The notes under the pieces were generated by a model. It had not been told where the DNA came from and ran no database searches. It worked only from the letters and a program-made list of their open reading frames with translations. A program made the position numbers and the translations under genes. Shown here in pieces: positions 1-7,713 of a DNA stretch of 18,691 nt; positions within the stretch are counted from its first letter, which is position 1; each line of letters begins with the position of its first letter. The DNA comes from Thiomonas sp. (GTDB taxonomy: Bacteria > Pseudomonadota > Gammaproteobacteria > Burkholderiales > Burkholderiaceae), in the NCBI GenBank assembly GCA_027443745.1, contig DAIAZB010000384.1, positions 1-18,691 on the forward strand, given 5' to 3'.

Positions 1-129
1 ACACGTCGCGCTTTCGAGCGTTTGCTGAAATGCGGTCACATCTTGCCGCTGGAAGACAAGAACCTGATGGACCGGGCGGTCGAAGGTGTATTCAGCGGAC
101 TGCGCCAGCGTGCGCTTCAGCCCGCCTGA
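1..129 (+). CDS. 3' end of an unidentified protein gene (partial)
   Basis: Frame 1 is open from the first base to a TGA at 127-129 and gives the last 42 residues of a protein, beginning TRRAFERLLKCG and ending RALQPA. The start lies outside the window. About 69% of third codon positions are G or C, which fits a real coding end in this genome. The segment is rich in Arg, Leu and charged residues and looks helical. I do not recognise a family from so short a tail. It lies 267 bases upstream of rpsB on the same strand, with the rpsB promoter between them, so it is probably not co-transcribed with rpsB as the main route. I see no clear terminator after it. Confidence 0.55.
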   Translation, partial: TRRAFERLLKCGHILPLEDKNLMDRAVEGVFSGLRQRALQPA

Positions 130-173
130 ATCCGATTTGCAGCGTGCCGATCCGGCCGAGACCGTTCGCAGCG

Positions 174-202
174 TCAACAGCAAACGCCGAGATCCCTATA
201 AT
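174..202 (+). promoter_or_regulatory. sigma-70 type promoter of rpsB
   Basis: A perfect -10 hexamer TATAAT lies at 197-202. At the ideal 17-base spacing there is TCAACA at 174-179, which matches 4 of 6 bases of the TTGACA -35 box. Transcription would start near 208-210, giving a leader of about 190 bases before the rpsB ATG. A strong promoter here fits the known high expression of ribosomal protein S2 and EF-Ts. This call rests on sequence match only. Confidence 0.7.
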
Positions 203-274
203 GAGCAGGTTTTGTTGGATACAGCTTGGCGAATTTCAGGTCCCTTCGCTCGATTCCTGCAAAACAATCGCAAA

Positions 275-370
275 CTGGCCTCACCAGGTGCCCGGCGGTT
301 TTTGCGGCCCCATGTACTGCAAGGCGGATATCCTTGCTGCATCGGTTGCCGCCCACCGGGTTCTGGCCAG
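275..370 (+). promoter_or_regulatory. structured 5' leader of rpsB, candidate S2 autoregulatory element
   Basis: Three nested stems can be drawn by hand. CTGGCC (275-280) pairs with GGCCAG (365-370). CCCGGCGG (291-298) pairs with CCACCGGG (353-360) with one C-A mismatch. An inner hairpin GCAAGG/CCTTGC (319-324/332-337) has a 7-base loop. The ribosome-binding sequence TAGGA (386-390) and the ATG follow directly. In E. coli and relatives S2 represses its own operon through the rpsB leader, so the same role here is an inference from that precedent. I did not compute folding energies and cannot show covariation. A competing small hairpin CTGG/CCAG (275-278/284-287) is also possible. Confidence 0.4.
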
Positions 371-396
371 ATTTCAGACCCAACCTAGGACACATG

Positions 397-1155
397 ATGA
401 ATGTTTCAATGCGAGAAATGCTCGAGGCGGGGGTGCACTTCGGTCACCAAACCCGTTTCTGGAACCCCAAGATGGCCCCGTACATTTTCGGCCATCGCAA
501 CAAGATCCATATCGTCAACCTCGAAAAGACGTTGCCGATGTTCCAGGACGCTTGCAAGTACGCTCGCCAGATGGCTGCACGCCGCGGTACCGTCCTTTTC
601 GTGGGGACCAAGCGACAGGCGGGTGAGTTGGTGCAGGCCGAAGCCACGCGTTGTGGCATGCCGTTCGTGAATGAGCGCTGGCTCGGCGGCATGTTGACCA
701 ATTTCAAGACGGTCAAGGGCTCCATCAAGAAACTTAAGGACATGCAGATCCAGGCGACCGAAGGCGCGCTGGAACACATGACCAAAAAAGAGCAACTCAT
801 GTTCCAACGTGAATTGGACAAGCTGGTGAAGTCCATCGGCGGCATTCAGGACATGGCGGCTCTGCCCGATGCGCTGTTCATCATCGATGTCGGCTATCAC
901 AAGATCGCGGTGGCCGAAGCGCACATGCTGGGCATTCCGATCATCGGCGTGGTCGACACCAACCACTCGCCCATTGGCATCGATCATGTCATTCCCGGCA
1001 ACGATGACTCGGGCAAAGCCGTTGCGCTCTATGCACGCGGCATGGCTGATGCCATTCTCGAGGGCAAGAATGACGCCCTGCATGAAGTTGTGCAGACGGC
1101 TGCAGACGAGTCCGGCGAATTCGTCGAAGTCCAGGACGAGCCGCACGCTGCCTGA
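397..1155 (+). CDS. rpsB: 30S ribosomal protein S2
   Basis: The product is a 252-residue protein of the small ribosomal subunit, which binds the 30S head-body junction and helps recruit S1. The N-terminus [18 protein letters not shown] and the following [13 protein letters not shown] and LEKTLPMF segments are typical of bacterial S2, as are [18 protein letters not shown] and the VDTNHSP motif. The length is usual. The ATG at 397 is chosen because TAGGA (386-390) lies 6 bases upstream. An adjacent in-frame ATG at 394 would leave only 3 bases. The open frame extends further upstream to 226, but that part is the untranslated leader and has no S2 similarity. The gene is followed after 71 bases by tsf, the classical rpsB-tsf pair, with a hairpin between them. 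Confidence 0.98.
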   Translation: MNVSMREMLEAGVHFGHQTRFWNPKMAPYIFGHRNKIHIVNLEKTLPMFQDACKYARQMAARRGTVLFVGTKRQAGELVQAEATRCGMPFVNERWLGGMLTNFKTVKGSIKKLKDMQIQATEGALEHMTKKEQLMFQRELDKLVKSIGGIQDMAALPDALFIIDVGYHKIAVAEAHMLGIPIIGVVDTNHSPIGIDHVIPGNDDSGKAVALYARGMADAILEGKNDALHEVVQTAADESGEFVEVQDEPHAA

Positions 1156-1183
1156 ACTCGGCCTCGCGTTTTTCGATCCACCG

Positions 1184-1206
1184 AGGGGGCTGTTTACAGC
1201 CCCTTT
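1184..1206 (+). terminator. rpsB-tsf intergenic hairpin, partial terminator or attenuator
   Basis: GGGGCTG (1186-1192) and CAGCCCC (1197-1203) form a perfect 7-base GC-rich stem around a TTTA loop. The stem extends by weaker A-T and G-T pairs at its foot and is followed by TTTGTTC. The short T tract suggests partial rather than complete termination, since tsf follows at 1227 with no evident promoter of its own. In E. coli an attenuator-like site between rpsB and tsf lowers tsf transcription, and this element would fit the same job. It could also be an RNA-processing or stability hairpin. Confidence 0.55.
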
Positions 1207-1226
1207 GTTCAATCCAGGAGAAGAAT

Positions 1227-2147
1227 ATGGCGGCAATTACCGCATCCATGGTCGCAGAACTGCGCGCCAAAACCGACGCCCCCATGATGGAATGCAAGAG
1301 GGCCCTCACCGAGGCCGAGGGCGACATGGGCCGGGCTGAAGAGTTGCTCCGCGTCAAGCTTGGCAGCAAGGCAAGCAAGGCGGCGTCACGCGTCACCGCC
1401 GAAGGCATCATCGCCATTCACATGACCGGCAGTACCGGGGCGATGGTCGAAATCAACTGCGAGACCGACTTCGTCGCCAAGAATGACGACTTTCTTGCCT
1501 TTGGTCAGACCCTGGCGAAACTCGTCGCCGAGCAAGGGCCTGCTGACGTCGCCGCGTTGTCAGCACTGACCGTCGATGGCTCCACCATTGAGGCCCGCCG
1601 CGCGGTGCTTATCGGTAAGATCGGCGAGAACATGTCGATTCGTCGCTTCAAACGTTTCGCCGGCGATGCCCGACTCGCCAGCTATCTGCATGGCACCCGC
1701 ATTGGCGTGGTGATCGAATATGTCGGCGATGAGGTTGCCGCCAAGGACGTGGCCATGCACGTGGCCGCGATGAAGCCCGTCGCGCTGTCAGCCGCTGACG
1801 TGCCCGCGGCCCTTGTCGAGGCCGAGCGCTCGATTGCCAAGCAAAAGGCCGCCGAAGACGCGGAGAAGGCCAAGGCCGAGGGCAAGACGCCCCAACCGGC
1901 CGAGATCGTGGCCAAGCGTGTGGAAGGCAGTGTGCAGAAGTATTTGAAGGAAGTGTGTTTGTTCAGCCAGGCTTTCGTGAAGAACGACAAGCAGACCGTC
2001 GAACAGATGCTCAAGGCAGCGAACACCACCGTGAAGGCGTTCACGCTCTATATCGTGGGTGAGGGAATCGAGAAAAAATCAGAAAATTTTGCCGATGAGG
2101 TGGCAGCGCAAATTGCCGCGCAGGCCGTTACTGCTCGCACCCATTGA
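1227..2147 (+). CDS. tsf: translation elongation factor Ts
   Basis: EF-Ts is the guanine nucleotide exchange factor that regenerates EF-Tu-GTP in the cytoplasm. The 306-residue product begins [20 protein letters not shown], the conserved N-terminal UBA-like module that contacts EF-Tu, followed by [19 protein letters not shown] and [17 protein letters not shown]. The core shows the usual [15 protein letters not shown] motif at about residues 74-88. The length is normal for Betaproteobacteria, with no coiled-coil deletion apparent. The ATG at 1227 has AGGAG (1216-1220) at good distance. It lies downstream of rpsB behind a hairpin, and the pyrH start is 40 bases beyond its stop. Confidence 0.98.
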   Translation: MAAITASMVAELRAKTDAPMMECKRALTEAEGDMGRAEELLRVKLGSKASKAASRVTAEGIIAIHMTGSTGAMVEINCETDFVAKNDDFLAFGQTLAKLVAEQGPADVAALSALTVDGSTIEARRAVLIGKIGENMSIRRFKRFAGDARLASYLHGTRIGVVIEYVGDEVAAKDVAMHVAAMKPVALSAADVPAALVEAERSIAKQKAAEDAEKAKAEGKTPQPAEIVAKRVEGSVQKYLKEVCLFSQAFVKNDKQTVEQMLKAANTTVKAFTLYIVGEGIEKKSENFADEVAAQIAAQAVTARTH

Positions 2148-2187
2148 ACGTCCGATCATCCATCTTCCTGCAAGCGAGGCATCACGC

Positions 2188-2898
2188 ATGAGTGGCTACA
2201 AGCGGGTTTTACTCAAACTCTCTGGCGAAGCCCTTATGGGCGACGATGCTTATGGCATCAATCGCGCCACCATCGTGAAAATGGTCGAGGACATCGCCCT
2301 GGTCACGCGCAGCGGTGTGCAGGTTGCCATCGTCATTGGCGGTGGCAACATCTTCCGCGGTGTGGCGGGAGGGGCCCTTGGCATGGACCGTGCCACGGCG
2401 GATTACATGGGCATGTTGGCAACGGTGATGAACTCTCTCGCTCTGGCTGATGCCATGCGCCATGCCGGTCTGGTGGCGCGCGTCATGTCTGCCATCAGCA
2501 TTGATCAAGTCGTCGAGTCTTACGTGCGGCCCAAAGCTTTGCAATATCTGGAAGAGGGTAAGTCGGTGATTTTTGCTGGAGGTACCGGCAATCCATTTTT
2601 CACCACCGACACGGCCGCGGCGCTGAGGGCTGCGGAAATCGGTGCTGAAGTCATGCTCAAAGCCACCAAAGTCGACGGCATCTACACTGCAGATCCGACC
2701 AAGGATCCAACAGCAACGCGTTACCCCAGCATCAGCTTCGACGAGGCCATGATCAAGCGTCTTCAGATCATGGATGCAACTGCGTTTGCCCTCTGCCGGG
2801 ACCAGGGTTTGCCCATCCGCGTTTTTAGTATTTTCAAACCCGGTGCACTGCTTCGAGTCGTGCAGGGTGAAGCGGAAGGCACTCTGGTGCATCTTTGA
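2188..2898 (+). CDS. pyrH: UMP kinase (uridylate kinase)
   Basis: The product is a 236-residue cytoplasmic enzyme of the amino acid kinase fold that phosphorylates UMP to UDP with ATP, an essential step of pyrimidine nucleotide synthesis. Family marks are [14 protein letters not shown] near the N-terminus, [13 protein letters not shown], the [15 protein letters not shown] segment, [20 protein letters not shown] and the [10 protein letters not shown] segment. The start is the ATG at 2188 ([10 protein letters not shown]). GCGAGG (2174-2179) is a fair ribosome-binding site 8 bases away. The open frame upstream of this overlaps tsf and is not coding. Allosteric control by GTP and UTP is known for the family but cannot be read here. 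frr follows after 21 bases, the common pyrH-frr pairing. Confidence 0.98.
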   Translation: MSGYKRVLLKLSGEALMGDDAYGINRATIVKMVEDIALVTRSGVQVAIVIGGGNIFRGVAGGALGMDRATADYMGMLATVMNSLALADAMRHAGLVARVMSAISIDQVVESYVRPKALQYLEEGKSVIFAGGTGNPFFTTDTAAALRAAEIGAEVMLKATKVDGIYTADPTKDPTATRYPSISFDEAMIKRLQIMDATAFALCRDQGLPIRVFSIFKPGALLRVVQGEAEGTLVHL

Positions 2899-2919
2899 AT
2901 TTCTCATAAGTTCAAAAAC

Positions 2920-3480
2920 ATGACGATCGTTGACATCAAGAAAAACACTGAGCAGAAGATGCTCAAGTCCATCGATGCGCTCAAGTCCGATCTAGCCAAG
3001 GTGCGTACCGGCCGTGCCCATACGGGCCTGCTTGACCATGTCATGGTCGACTATTACGGCACCATGATGCCCATCAATCAAGTGGCCAACATCAACCTGC
3101 TGGACGCACGCACCATCAGCGTGCAGCCGTGGGAGAAGAAACTGGCGCAGGCTGTGGAAAAAGCCATCCGCGATTCGGATCTGGGCCTCAACCCTCAGAG
3201 CCAGGGTGATGTGATCCGGGTGCCCATGCCGGCGCTGACCGAGGAGCGCAGGCGTGACCTGGTCAAGGTCATCAAGCACGAGGCCGAAGGCGCCAAGGTT
3301 GCGGTGCGTAATTTGCGCCGCGATGCGAACCAGCAACTCAAAGATCTGGTCAAAGCCAAAGTGGCCTCCGAGGATGACGAGCGCCGCTCTCAAGACGATA
3401 TTCAGAAAATGACCGATCGTTTCATCGTGGAAATCGACAAACTTCTCGCCCAGAAAGAAGCGGAAATTCTGGCCGTCTGA
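2920..3480 (+). CDS. frr: ribosome recycling factor
   Basis: RRF works with EF-G to split post-termination ribosomes and release mRNA. The 186-residue product has the standard length and marks: the N-terminal helix [60 protein letters not shown], and the C-terminal helical region with [19 protein letters not shown] and [12 protein letters not shown]. The ATG at 2920 lacks a clear Shine-Dalgarno sequence (only weak AAG-type matches precede it). The gene lies 21 bases after pyrH and 26 bases before uppS. Confidence 0.97.
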   Translation: MTIVDIKKNTEQKMLKSIDALKSDLAKVRTGRAHTGLLDHVMVDYYGTMMPINQVANINLLDARTISVQPWEKKLAQAVEKAIRDSDLGLNPQSQGDVIRVPMPALTEERRRDLVKVIKHEAEGAKVAVRNLRRDANQQLKDLVKAKVASEDDERRSQDDIQKMTDRFIVEIDKLLAQKEAEILAV

Positions 3481-3506
3481 CTCAGATACGCCAGCAAGGA
3501 GCGACA

Positions 3507-4253
3507 GTGGCGTCGAAGCAAGTCCCAAAGGAACTCGAACAAGCCCCACCGGGTTTGCGCCATATTGCCGTGGTGATGGACGGTAATGGGCGTTGGGCGC
3601 AGCGCCGCTTGCTGCCGCGCACGGCAGGGCACAAATATGGCGTTGACGCCCTGAAGAGCGTGGTGCGCGGATGCATCGCGCAGGGAGTGCCGTTTCTCAC
3701 TGTCTTTGCTTTTTCGTCCGAGAACTGGAATCGCCCGGCCGATGAAGTCTCGGCGCTGATGGACCTTTTCGTCCAGGCTTTGCGCCGCGAAACGCGCGAA
3801 CTGGCAGCACAGGGCGTACGCCTGGTTTTTGTCGGCGAACGCAGCGCCTTCGACACGCCGATGCGTGAATTGATGCGCCAAGCCGAAAGTCTGTCCGCTG
3901 TGAACACCCGTCTCGTGCTCAACGTGGCGATCAATTACGGTGGTCGTTGGGACCTGGTGCAGGCGATGCGGTTGCTTCAGGTCAGCGGCGAGCCCATCAG
4001 TGAGGAGTCGTTGGCGCGGCATCTCTGTCTGGCTGATATGCCGGCGCCCGATCTGCTCATTCGCACGGGTGGTGAGCGGCGCATCAGCAACTTCTTGCTT
4101 TGGCAGATTGCGTACACCGAGTTTTACTTCACCGACATTCTCTGGCCTGATTTCGACGAAAAATCGCTGGCACTCGCGATTGCCGATTACGCGCAACGGG
4201 AGCGGCGTTTCGGCACGGTGCATGCACAGGCCCCCGGCCTGCGCGTGGCTTGA
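3507..4253 (+). CDS. uppS: undecaprenyl diphosphate synthase (cis-prenyltransferase)
   Basis: The enzyme condenses isopentenyl diphosphate with farnesyl diphosphate to make C55 undecaprenyl diphosphate, the lipid carrier for peptidoglycan and O-antigen. It is peripheral to the inner membrane. The 248-residue product shows VVMDGNGRWA with the catalytic Asp at residue 25, FAFSSENWNRP, LVLNVAINYGGRWDL, LIRTGGERRISNFLLWQ and TEFYFTDILWPDF, all hallmark motifs of the family. Translation starts at a GTG (3507). AAGGAG (3496-3501) 5 bases upstream supports that choice, and no ATG lies near. It is 26 bases after frr and 19 bases before cdsA, the standard order in Proteobacteria, which groups carrier lipid and phospholipid synthesis. 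Confidence 0.97.
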   Translation: MASKQVPKELEQAPPGLRHIAVVMDGNGRWAQRRLLPRTAGHKYGVDALKSVVRGCIAQGVPFLTVFAFSSENWNRPADEVSALMDLFVQALRRETRELAAQGVRLVFVGERSAFDTPMRELMRQAESLSAVNTRLVLNVAINYGGRWDLVQAMRLLQVSGEPISEESLARHLCLADMPAPDLLIRTGGERRISNFLLWQIAYTEFYFTDILWPDFDEKSLALAIADYAQRERRFGTVHAQAPGLRVA

Positions 4254-4272
4254 GGCGCGTCCACAAGCTTCC

Positions 4273-5106
4273 ATGTTGCGCACGCGCATCATCACTGCAG
4301 TCGTCCTGCTGGCGCTGCTGCTGCCCACGCTCTTTCTCGCTTCGCTGCCGGTCTTCGCGCTGATCATGGCCCTTTTTTCCAGTGCGGGCATGTGGGAGTG
4401 GGCACGACTGGCAGGCTTCAAATCCATCGCTGCCGTGGTATGGGCTGTGCTTTGGTTGGCTACGGCCTCGGCCCTGCTGTTGATGCAAGCCGGAGTTGTT
4501 GGCTCAATCGCAAACCTTCGCCTGATCCTGATCGCAGCGGCCTTCGCCTGGATCGCACTGCTCGCCTTTTGTCTGCCCCGCGCGAGTCTGCCTCGATTTC
4601 TTGCCGTGCCTGCCGTTCTTGCCGTGCTGGGTTTTATCGTGATGTTTGCCGCTTGGCTGGCGCTGCTGCTGGCCCGCGAGTCCGGCCCAGATTTTCTCCT
4701 GTCATTGCTCGGCATCGCCTGGGTGGCGGACATCGCCGCCTATTTCGGCGGCCGCGCTTTCGGTCGCAGCAAGCTTGCGCCGCGGATCAGCCCGGGCAAG
4801 ACCTGGGCTGGCGCTTATGCCGCCTTGTTGGCGGTCCTGGTTTACGCCTGGGTGTGCAGCGTGCTACCCGGTCTATCTGGCACTTTGCCCGCGCGCATCG
4901 ATCAAAGTGACGGCATGCCGGCCATGCTGCTCAGCGCCGTTGTGTTGGTCACCCTCAGCATCATGGGGGATCTGTTTGAATCCTTGCTCAAACGCCATGC
5001 AGGCGTGAAAGACAGCAGTGGCCTGCTGCCTGGCCACGGCGGTGTGCTCGACCGCGTCGATGCACTGCTGCCCCTGTTGCCCATTGCCTTGCTCTTCATC
5101 GCATGA
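4273..5106 (+). CDS. cdsA: phosphatidate cytidylyltransferase (CDP-diglyceride synthase)
   Basis: An integral inner-membrane enzyme that makes CDP-diacylglycerol from CTP and phosphatidic acid, the precursor of all main phospholipids. The 277-residue product starts [18 protein letters not shown] and contains several hydrophobic membrane segments. The C-terminal signature is clear: [14 protein letters not shown] followed by [15 protein letters not shown], with the paired Asp residues that bind metal and substrate. The open frame upstream overlaps uppS in another frame and is not coding, so the ATG at 4273 is taken. GAGG at 4252-4255 is too far to be a normal ribosome-binding site, so coupling to uppS translation is possible. 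The stop overlaps the dxr start as ATGA. Confidence 0.96.
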   Translation: MLRTRIITAVVLLALLLPTLFLASLPVFALIMALFSSAGMWEWARLAGFKSIAAVVWAVLWLATASALLLMQAGVVGSIANLRLILIAAAFAWIALLAFCLPRASLPRFLAVPAVLAVLGFIVMFAAWLALLLARESGPDFLLSLLGIAWVADIAAYFGGRAFGRSKLAPRISPGKTWAGAYAALLAVLVYAWVCSVLPGLSGTLPARIDQSDGMPAMLLSAVVLVTLSIMGDLFESLLKRHAGVKDSSGLLPGHGGVLDRVDALLPLLPIALLFIA

Positions 5107-6278
5107 AACGCGTCGCCATTCTCGGCTCCACCGGTTCCATCGGCCAAAGCACACTGGAGGTGCTGGCCCTGCATCCTGACGACTTCGAGGTCTATGCGCT
5201 GAGCGCTCAACGGCGTGACGATCTGCTACTGGCGCAATGCCTGCGTTTTGCCCCGCGACTGGCCGTGTTGAGCGATGCCGCAGCGGCCCAGCGCCTGCGA
5301 GCGGCACTGCGCTCGCACGGCAGCCAGACCGAAGTCCTGCAGGGTGACGCGGCCCATGTGCAGGTCGCGCAAGCACGCGAGACAGACATCGTCATGGCTG
5401 CGATCGTCGGGGCCGCAGGGCTTGCCTCGAGCATTGCGGCTGCGCGCGCCGGCAAACGCGTGTTGCTGGCGAACAAGGAATCGCTGGTGGTGGCGGGCGA
5501 GCTTTTCATGCAGGCTATGCAGCAGGGTGGCGGGCTGCTCATTCCGATCGACAGTGAACACAGTGCGATTCTGCAAAGCTTGCCGGATGAGCGCGGTCAC
5601 TGGCGGAGCAGCGTGCGCGAAATCACACTCACGGCATCAGGTGGACCATTTCGTCAGTCGGATCCATCGACCCTGCGCGATATCTCTCCCGACCAAGCCT
5701 GCGCCCACCCAAACTGGCGCATGGGGCGAAAAATTTCGGTGGATTCCGCCACGATGATGAACAAGGCGCTCGAAGTCATCGAAGCGCATCACCTCTTCGA
5801 CATGTCGCCTGGGCAAATCCAGGTGCTGATCCATCCCCAGAGCATCGTCCACTCCATGGTCGGCTACCACGACGGGTCCGTCGTGGCCCAACTCGGCATG
5901 CCCGATATGCGCACTCCGATCGCCTACGGTTTGTCTTATCCGCAGCGCATGGCTTCTGGCGCATGCTGGTTGGACTTGGCGCGCGTGGGTCGACTTGATT
6001 TTGAATTGCCCAATCCGCAGCGTTTTCCCGGTTTGCAACTGGCGTACGCAGCCTTGGCCATGCCGATGGGGGCCTGTGCCGTGCTCAATGCCGCCAATGA
6101 GACGGCCGTCGATGCTTTCCTTCAGGGCCGGATGCGCTTCACCGACATCTACCGTGTCAATGCCGAGACACTGAACGACGTCCATCTCAACGCGGCACGC
6201 AATCTTGACGACCTGCTTGAACTCGACCAACTGGCCCGTCAGCAGGCACAGGTCCGTATCAATACCCTGGTTCCGTGA
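5103..6278 (+). CDS. dxr: 1-deoxy-D-xylulose 5-phosphate reductoisomerase
   Basis: The enzyme makes 2-C-methyl-D-erythritol 4-phosphate with NADPH, the committed step of the MEP isoprenoid pathway, and is the target of fosmidomycin. The 391-residue product has the NADPH loop [12 protein letters not shown] (residues 6-17), [13 protein letters not shown], the metal-binding IDSEHSAI (Asp150 and Glu152), [27 protein letters not shown] followed by ALE with Glu224, and [11 protein letters not shown]. All key residues are present. The ATG at 5103 overlaps the cdsA stop by 4 bases. No Shine-Dalgarno sequence is evident, so translation is probably coupled. Its product pathway supplies the isoprenyl units that UppS uses two genes upstream. 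Confidence 0.98.
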   Translation: MKRVAILGSTGSIGQSTLEVLALHPDDFEVYALSAQRRDDLLLAQCLRFAPRLAVLSDAAAAQRLRAALRSHGSQTEVLQGDAAHVQVAQARETDIVMAAIVGAAGLASSIAAARAGKRVLLANKESLVVAGELFMQAMQQGGGLLIPIDSEHSAILQSLPDERGHWRSSVREITLTASGGPFRQSDPSTLRDISPDQACAHPNWRMGRKISVDSATMMNKALEVIEAHHLFDMSPGQIQVLIHPQSIVHSMVGYHDGSVVAQLGMPDMRTPIAYGLSYPQRMASGACWLDLARVGRLDFELPNPQRFPGLQLAYAALAMPMGACAVLNAANETAVDAFLQGRMRFTDIYRVNAETLNDVHLNAARNLDDLLELDQLARQQAQVRINTLVP

Positions 6279-6335
6279 AGCCGGGCACAATCCACGTCGG
6301 TGCCGCATACAGCGAGTTGCCTTGAGGAGTTTCAG

Positions 6336-7694
6336 ATGGTCACTGTGCTTGCCTTTCTTTTCGCCCTTGGCCTGCTCATCACGATTCATGAATATGGCCA
6401 TTACCGTGTCGCGGTCGCCGCAGGGGTGAAGGTGCTGCGCTTTTCCATCGGCTTCGGCAAGCCGTTGTTGAAGTGGAAGCGTGGGCGAGACCAGACTGAA
6501 TTCGTGATCGCCGCCATTCCGTTGGGTGGCTTCGTGAGGATGGTCGATGAACGCGAGGGCGATGTTCCTGCTGCCGATTTGCCGCGCGCCTTCAACCGCC
6601 AGACTCTGCTCAAACGCGCCGCGATCGTCGCGGCCGGTCCTGCTGCCAATCTGCTGCTGGCTGTGGTGCTGTTTGCAGTCGTTGCATTCGTCGGCGTGCG
6701 TCAGCCGGTTGCGCTCTTGGGAGCGCCGCCATCGGGCAGTCCTGCGGCCATGGCCGGTGTGCGCTCGGGCGACCAGGTTGTGGCGATCACGGCCGACGGC
6801 GGTACCCAAGCCGTGCAGTCCTGGTCTGATCTGCAGTTGCAATTGCTCACCGCGGCCATGAGTGGGCAAACGGTGGCCCTGAAGCTCAGGAACACCGACG
6901 GCGCCATTGCAAATGCCACCTTGCAGTTTGCAGGCGCCGAGGACGAGGCCAGTCAGCCAGACTTTCTCGCCACATGGGGTTTGCGGCTGGCAAGCCCGCC
7001 GGCATTGATTCGTGAGACCCTCGCCGGAGACCCCGCCGAGAAGGCCGGCATGCGCGCCGGCGATGTGGTCACGCAAGTGAACGGCAAGGCCATCCGTGGG
7101 GCCGATGCCCTGCTCAAGGCCATTCAGGCCAGTGCGGGCAAGCCCCTGCAGTTGCTCGTGAGGCGCGGGCAACAAAACGTCGCACTGTCCATCACTCCGC
7201 AAGCGGAATCTGCGGCTTCCGATGGTCAGCGAATCTGGCGCATCGGGGCGGTTCTGGGCGGCGAAATCCCGACGGTGGTGGTCAAGAGCGGGCCTGTCGG
7301 AGCCATGCTTCAGGGCGTCTCACGCACATGGGACTTGAGTGCGCTCACACTCAAGACACTGGGAAAAATGGTGATCGGCCAAGCTTCTCTCAGGAACCTA
7401 AGCGGACCGGTGACCATTGCCGACTATGCAGGCCGCAGTGCCGAGCTTGGATGGCTGTCGTACATCAGTTTTCTGGCCATCATCAGCGTGAGTCTGGGCG
7501 TGTTGAATCTGCTGCCGCTACCGGTCTTGGACGGAGGTCATCTCTTGTATTATGCGATCGAAGGTTTTACGCGTCGCAGTATTCCCCAGCGTTTGCAGGA
7601 AAGGCTGCAGCAAGGCGGCCTTGTCATCATTGCACTGATGATGACCATTGCGCTCTACAACGACTTCGCCCGGCTGATCGGGCCCATGCATTGA
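6336..7694 (+). CDS. rseP: RseP-type site-2 zinc metalloprotease
   Basis: An inner-membrane intramembrane protease that, in E. coli, cuts the anti-sigma factor RseA after DegS and so releases sigma-E. It also clears leftover signal peptides. The 452-residue product has the zinc motif HEYGH at residues 18-22 in the first membrane segment. Two PDZ-like regions follow, the first around GSPAAMAGVRSGDQV and the second around GDPAEKAGMRAGDVV with VNGK. The C-terminal membrane segment carries NLLPLPVLDGGH with the third zinc ligand Asp at about residue 399. The ATG at 6336 is chosen because GAGGAG (6324-6329) lies 6 bases upstream. An upstream in-frame start at 6300 would add 12 unconserved residues. 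bamA follows after 19 bases, the usual stress-and-assembly neighbour. Confidence 0.96.
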   Translation: MVTVLAFLFALGLLITIHEYGHYRVAVAAGVKVLRFSIGFGKPLLKWKRGRDQTEFVIAAIPLGGFVRMVDEREGDVPAADLPRAFNRQTLLKRAAIVAAGPAANLLLAVVLFAVVAFVGVRQPVALLGAPPSGSPAAMAGVRSGDQVVAITADGGTQAVQSWSDLQLQLLTAAMSGQTVALKLRNTDGAIANATLQFAGAEDEASQPDFLATWGLRLASPPALIRETLAGDPAEKAGMRAGDVVTQVNGKAIRGADALLKAIQASAGKPLQLLVRRGQQNVALSITPQAESAASDGQRIWRIGAVLGGEIPTVVVKSGPVGAMLQGVSRTWDLSALTLKTLGKMVIGQASLRNLSGPVTIADYAGRSAELGWLSYISFLAIISVSLGVLNLLPLPVLDGGHLLYYAIEGFTRRSIPQRLQERLQQGGLVIIALMMTIALYNDFARLIGPMH

Positions 7695-7713
7695 TCCCAA
7701 TTCCGAGGTTAAT

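Noticed and set aside
226..396. Open frame upstream of and in frame with rpsB, which would extend S2 by 57 residues
   Set aside because: It has no S2 similarity, starts well downstream of the likely transcription start without a ribosome-binding site, and overlaps the folded leader. The ATG at 397 gives the standard S2 length.
3402..4733. Long minus-strand open frame (443 codons) across frr, uppS and cdsA
   Set aside because: It runs antisense to three well-recognised genes, has low-complexity Arg, Ala and Ser-rich sequence, and has no recognisable motif. It is a shadow of GC-rich coding.
5637..7202. Long minus-strand open frame (521 codons) across dxr and rseP
   Set aside because: It is antisense to dxr and rseP, both complete with catalytic motifs. 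His- and Gly-rich composition is typical of antisense frames here.
7527..7553. TTGGAC and TATTAT as an internal promoter for bamA inside rseP
   Set aside because: The spacer is only 15 bases, the -35 match is poor, and the bases encode the conserved LDGGHLLYY motif of RseP, which explains the sequence.
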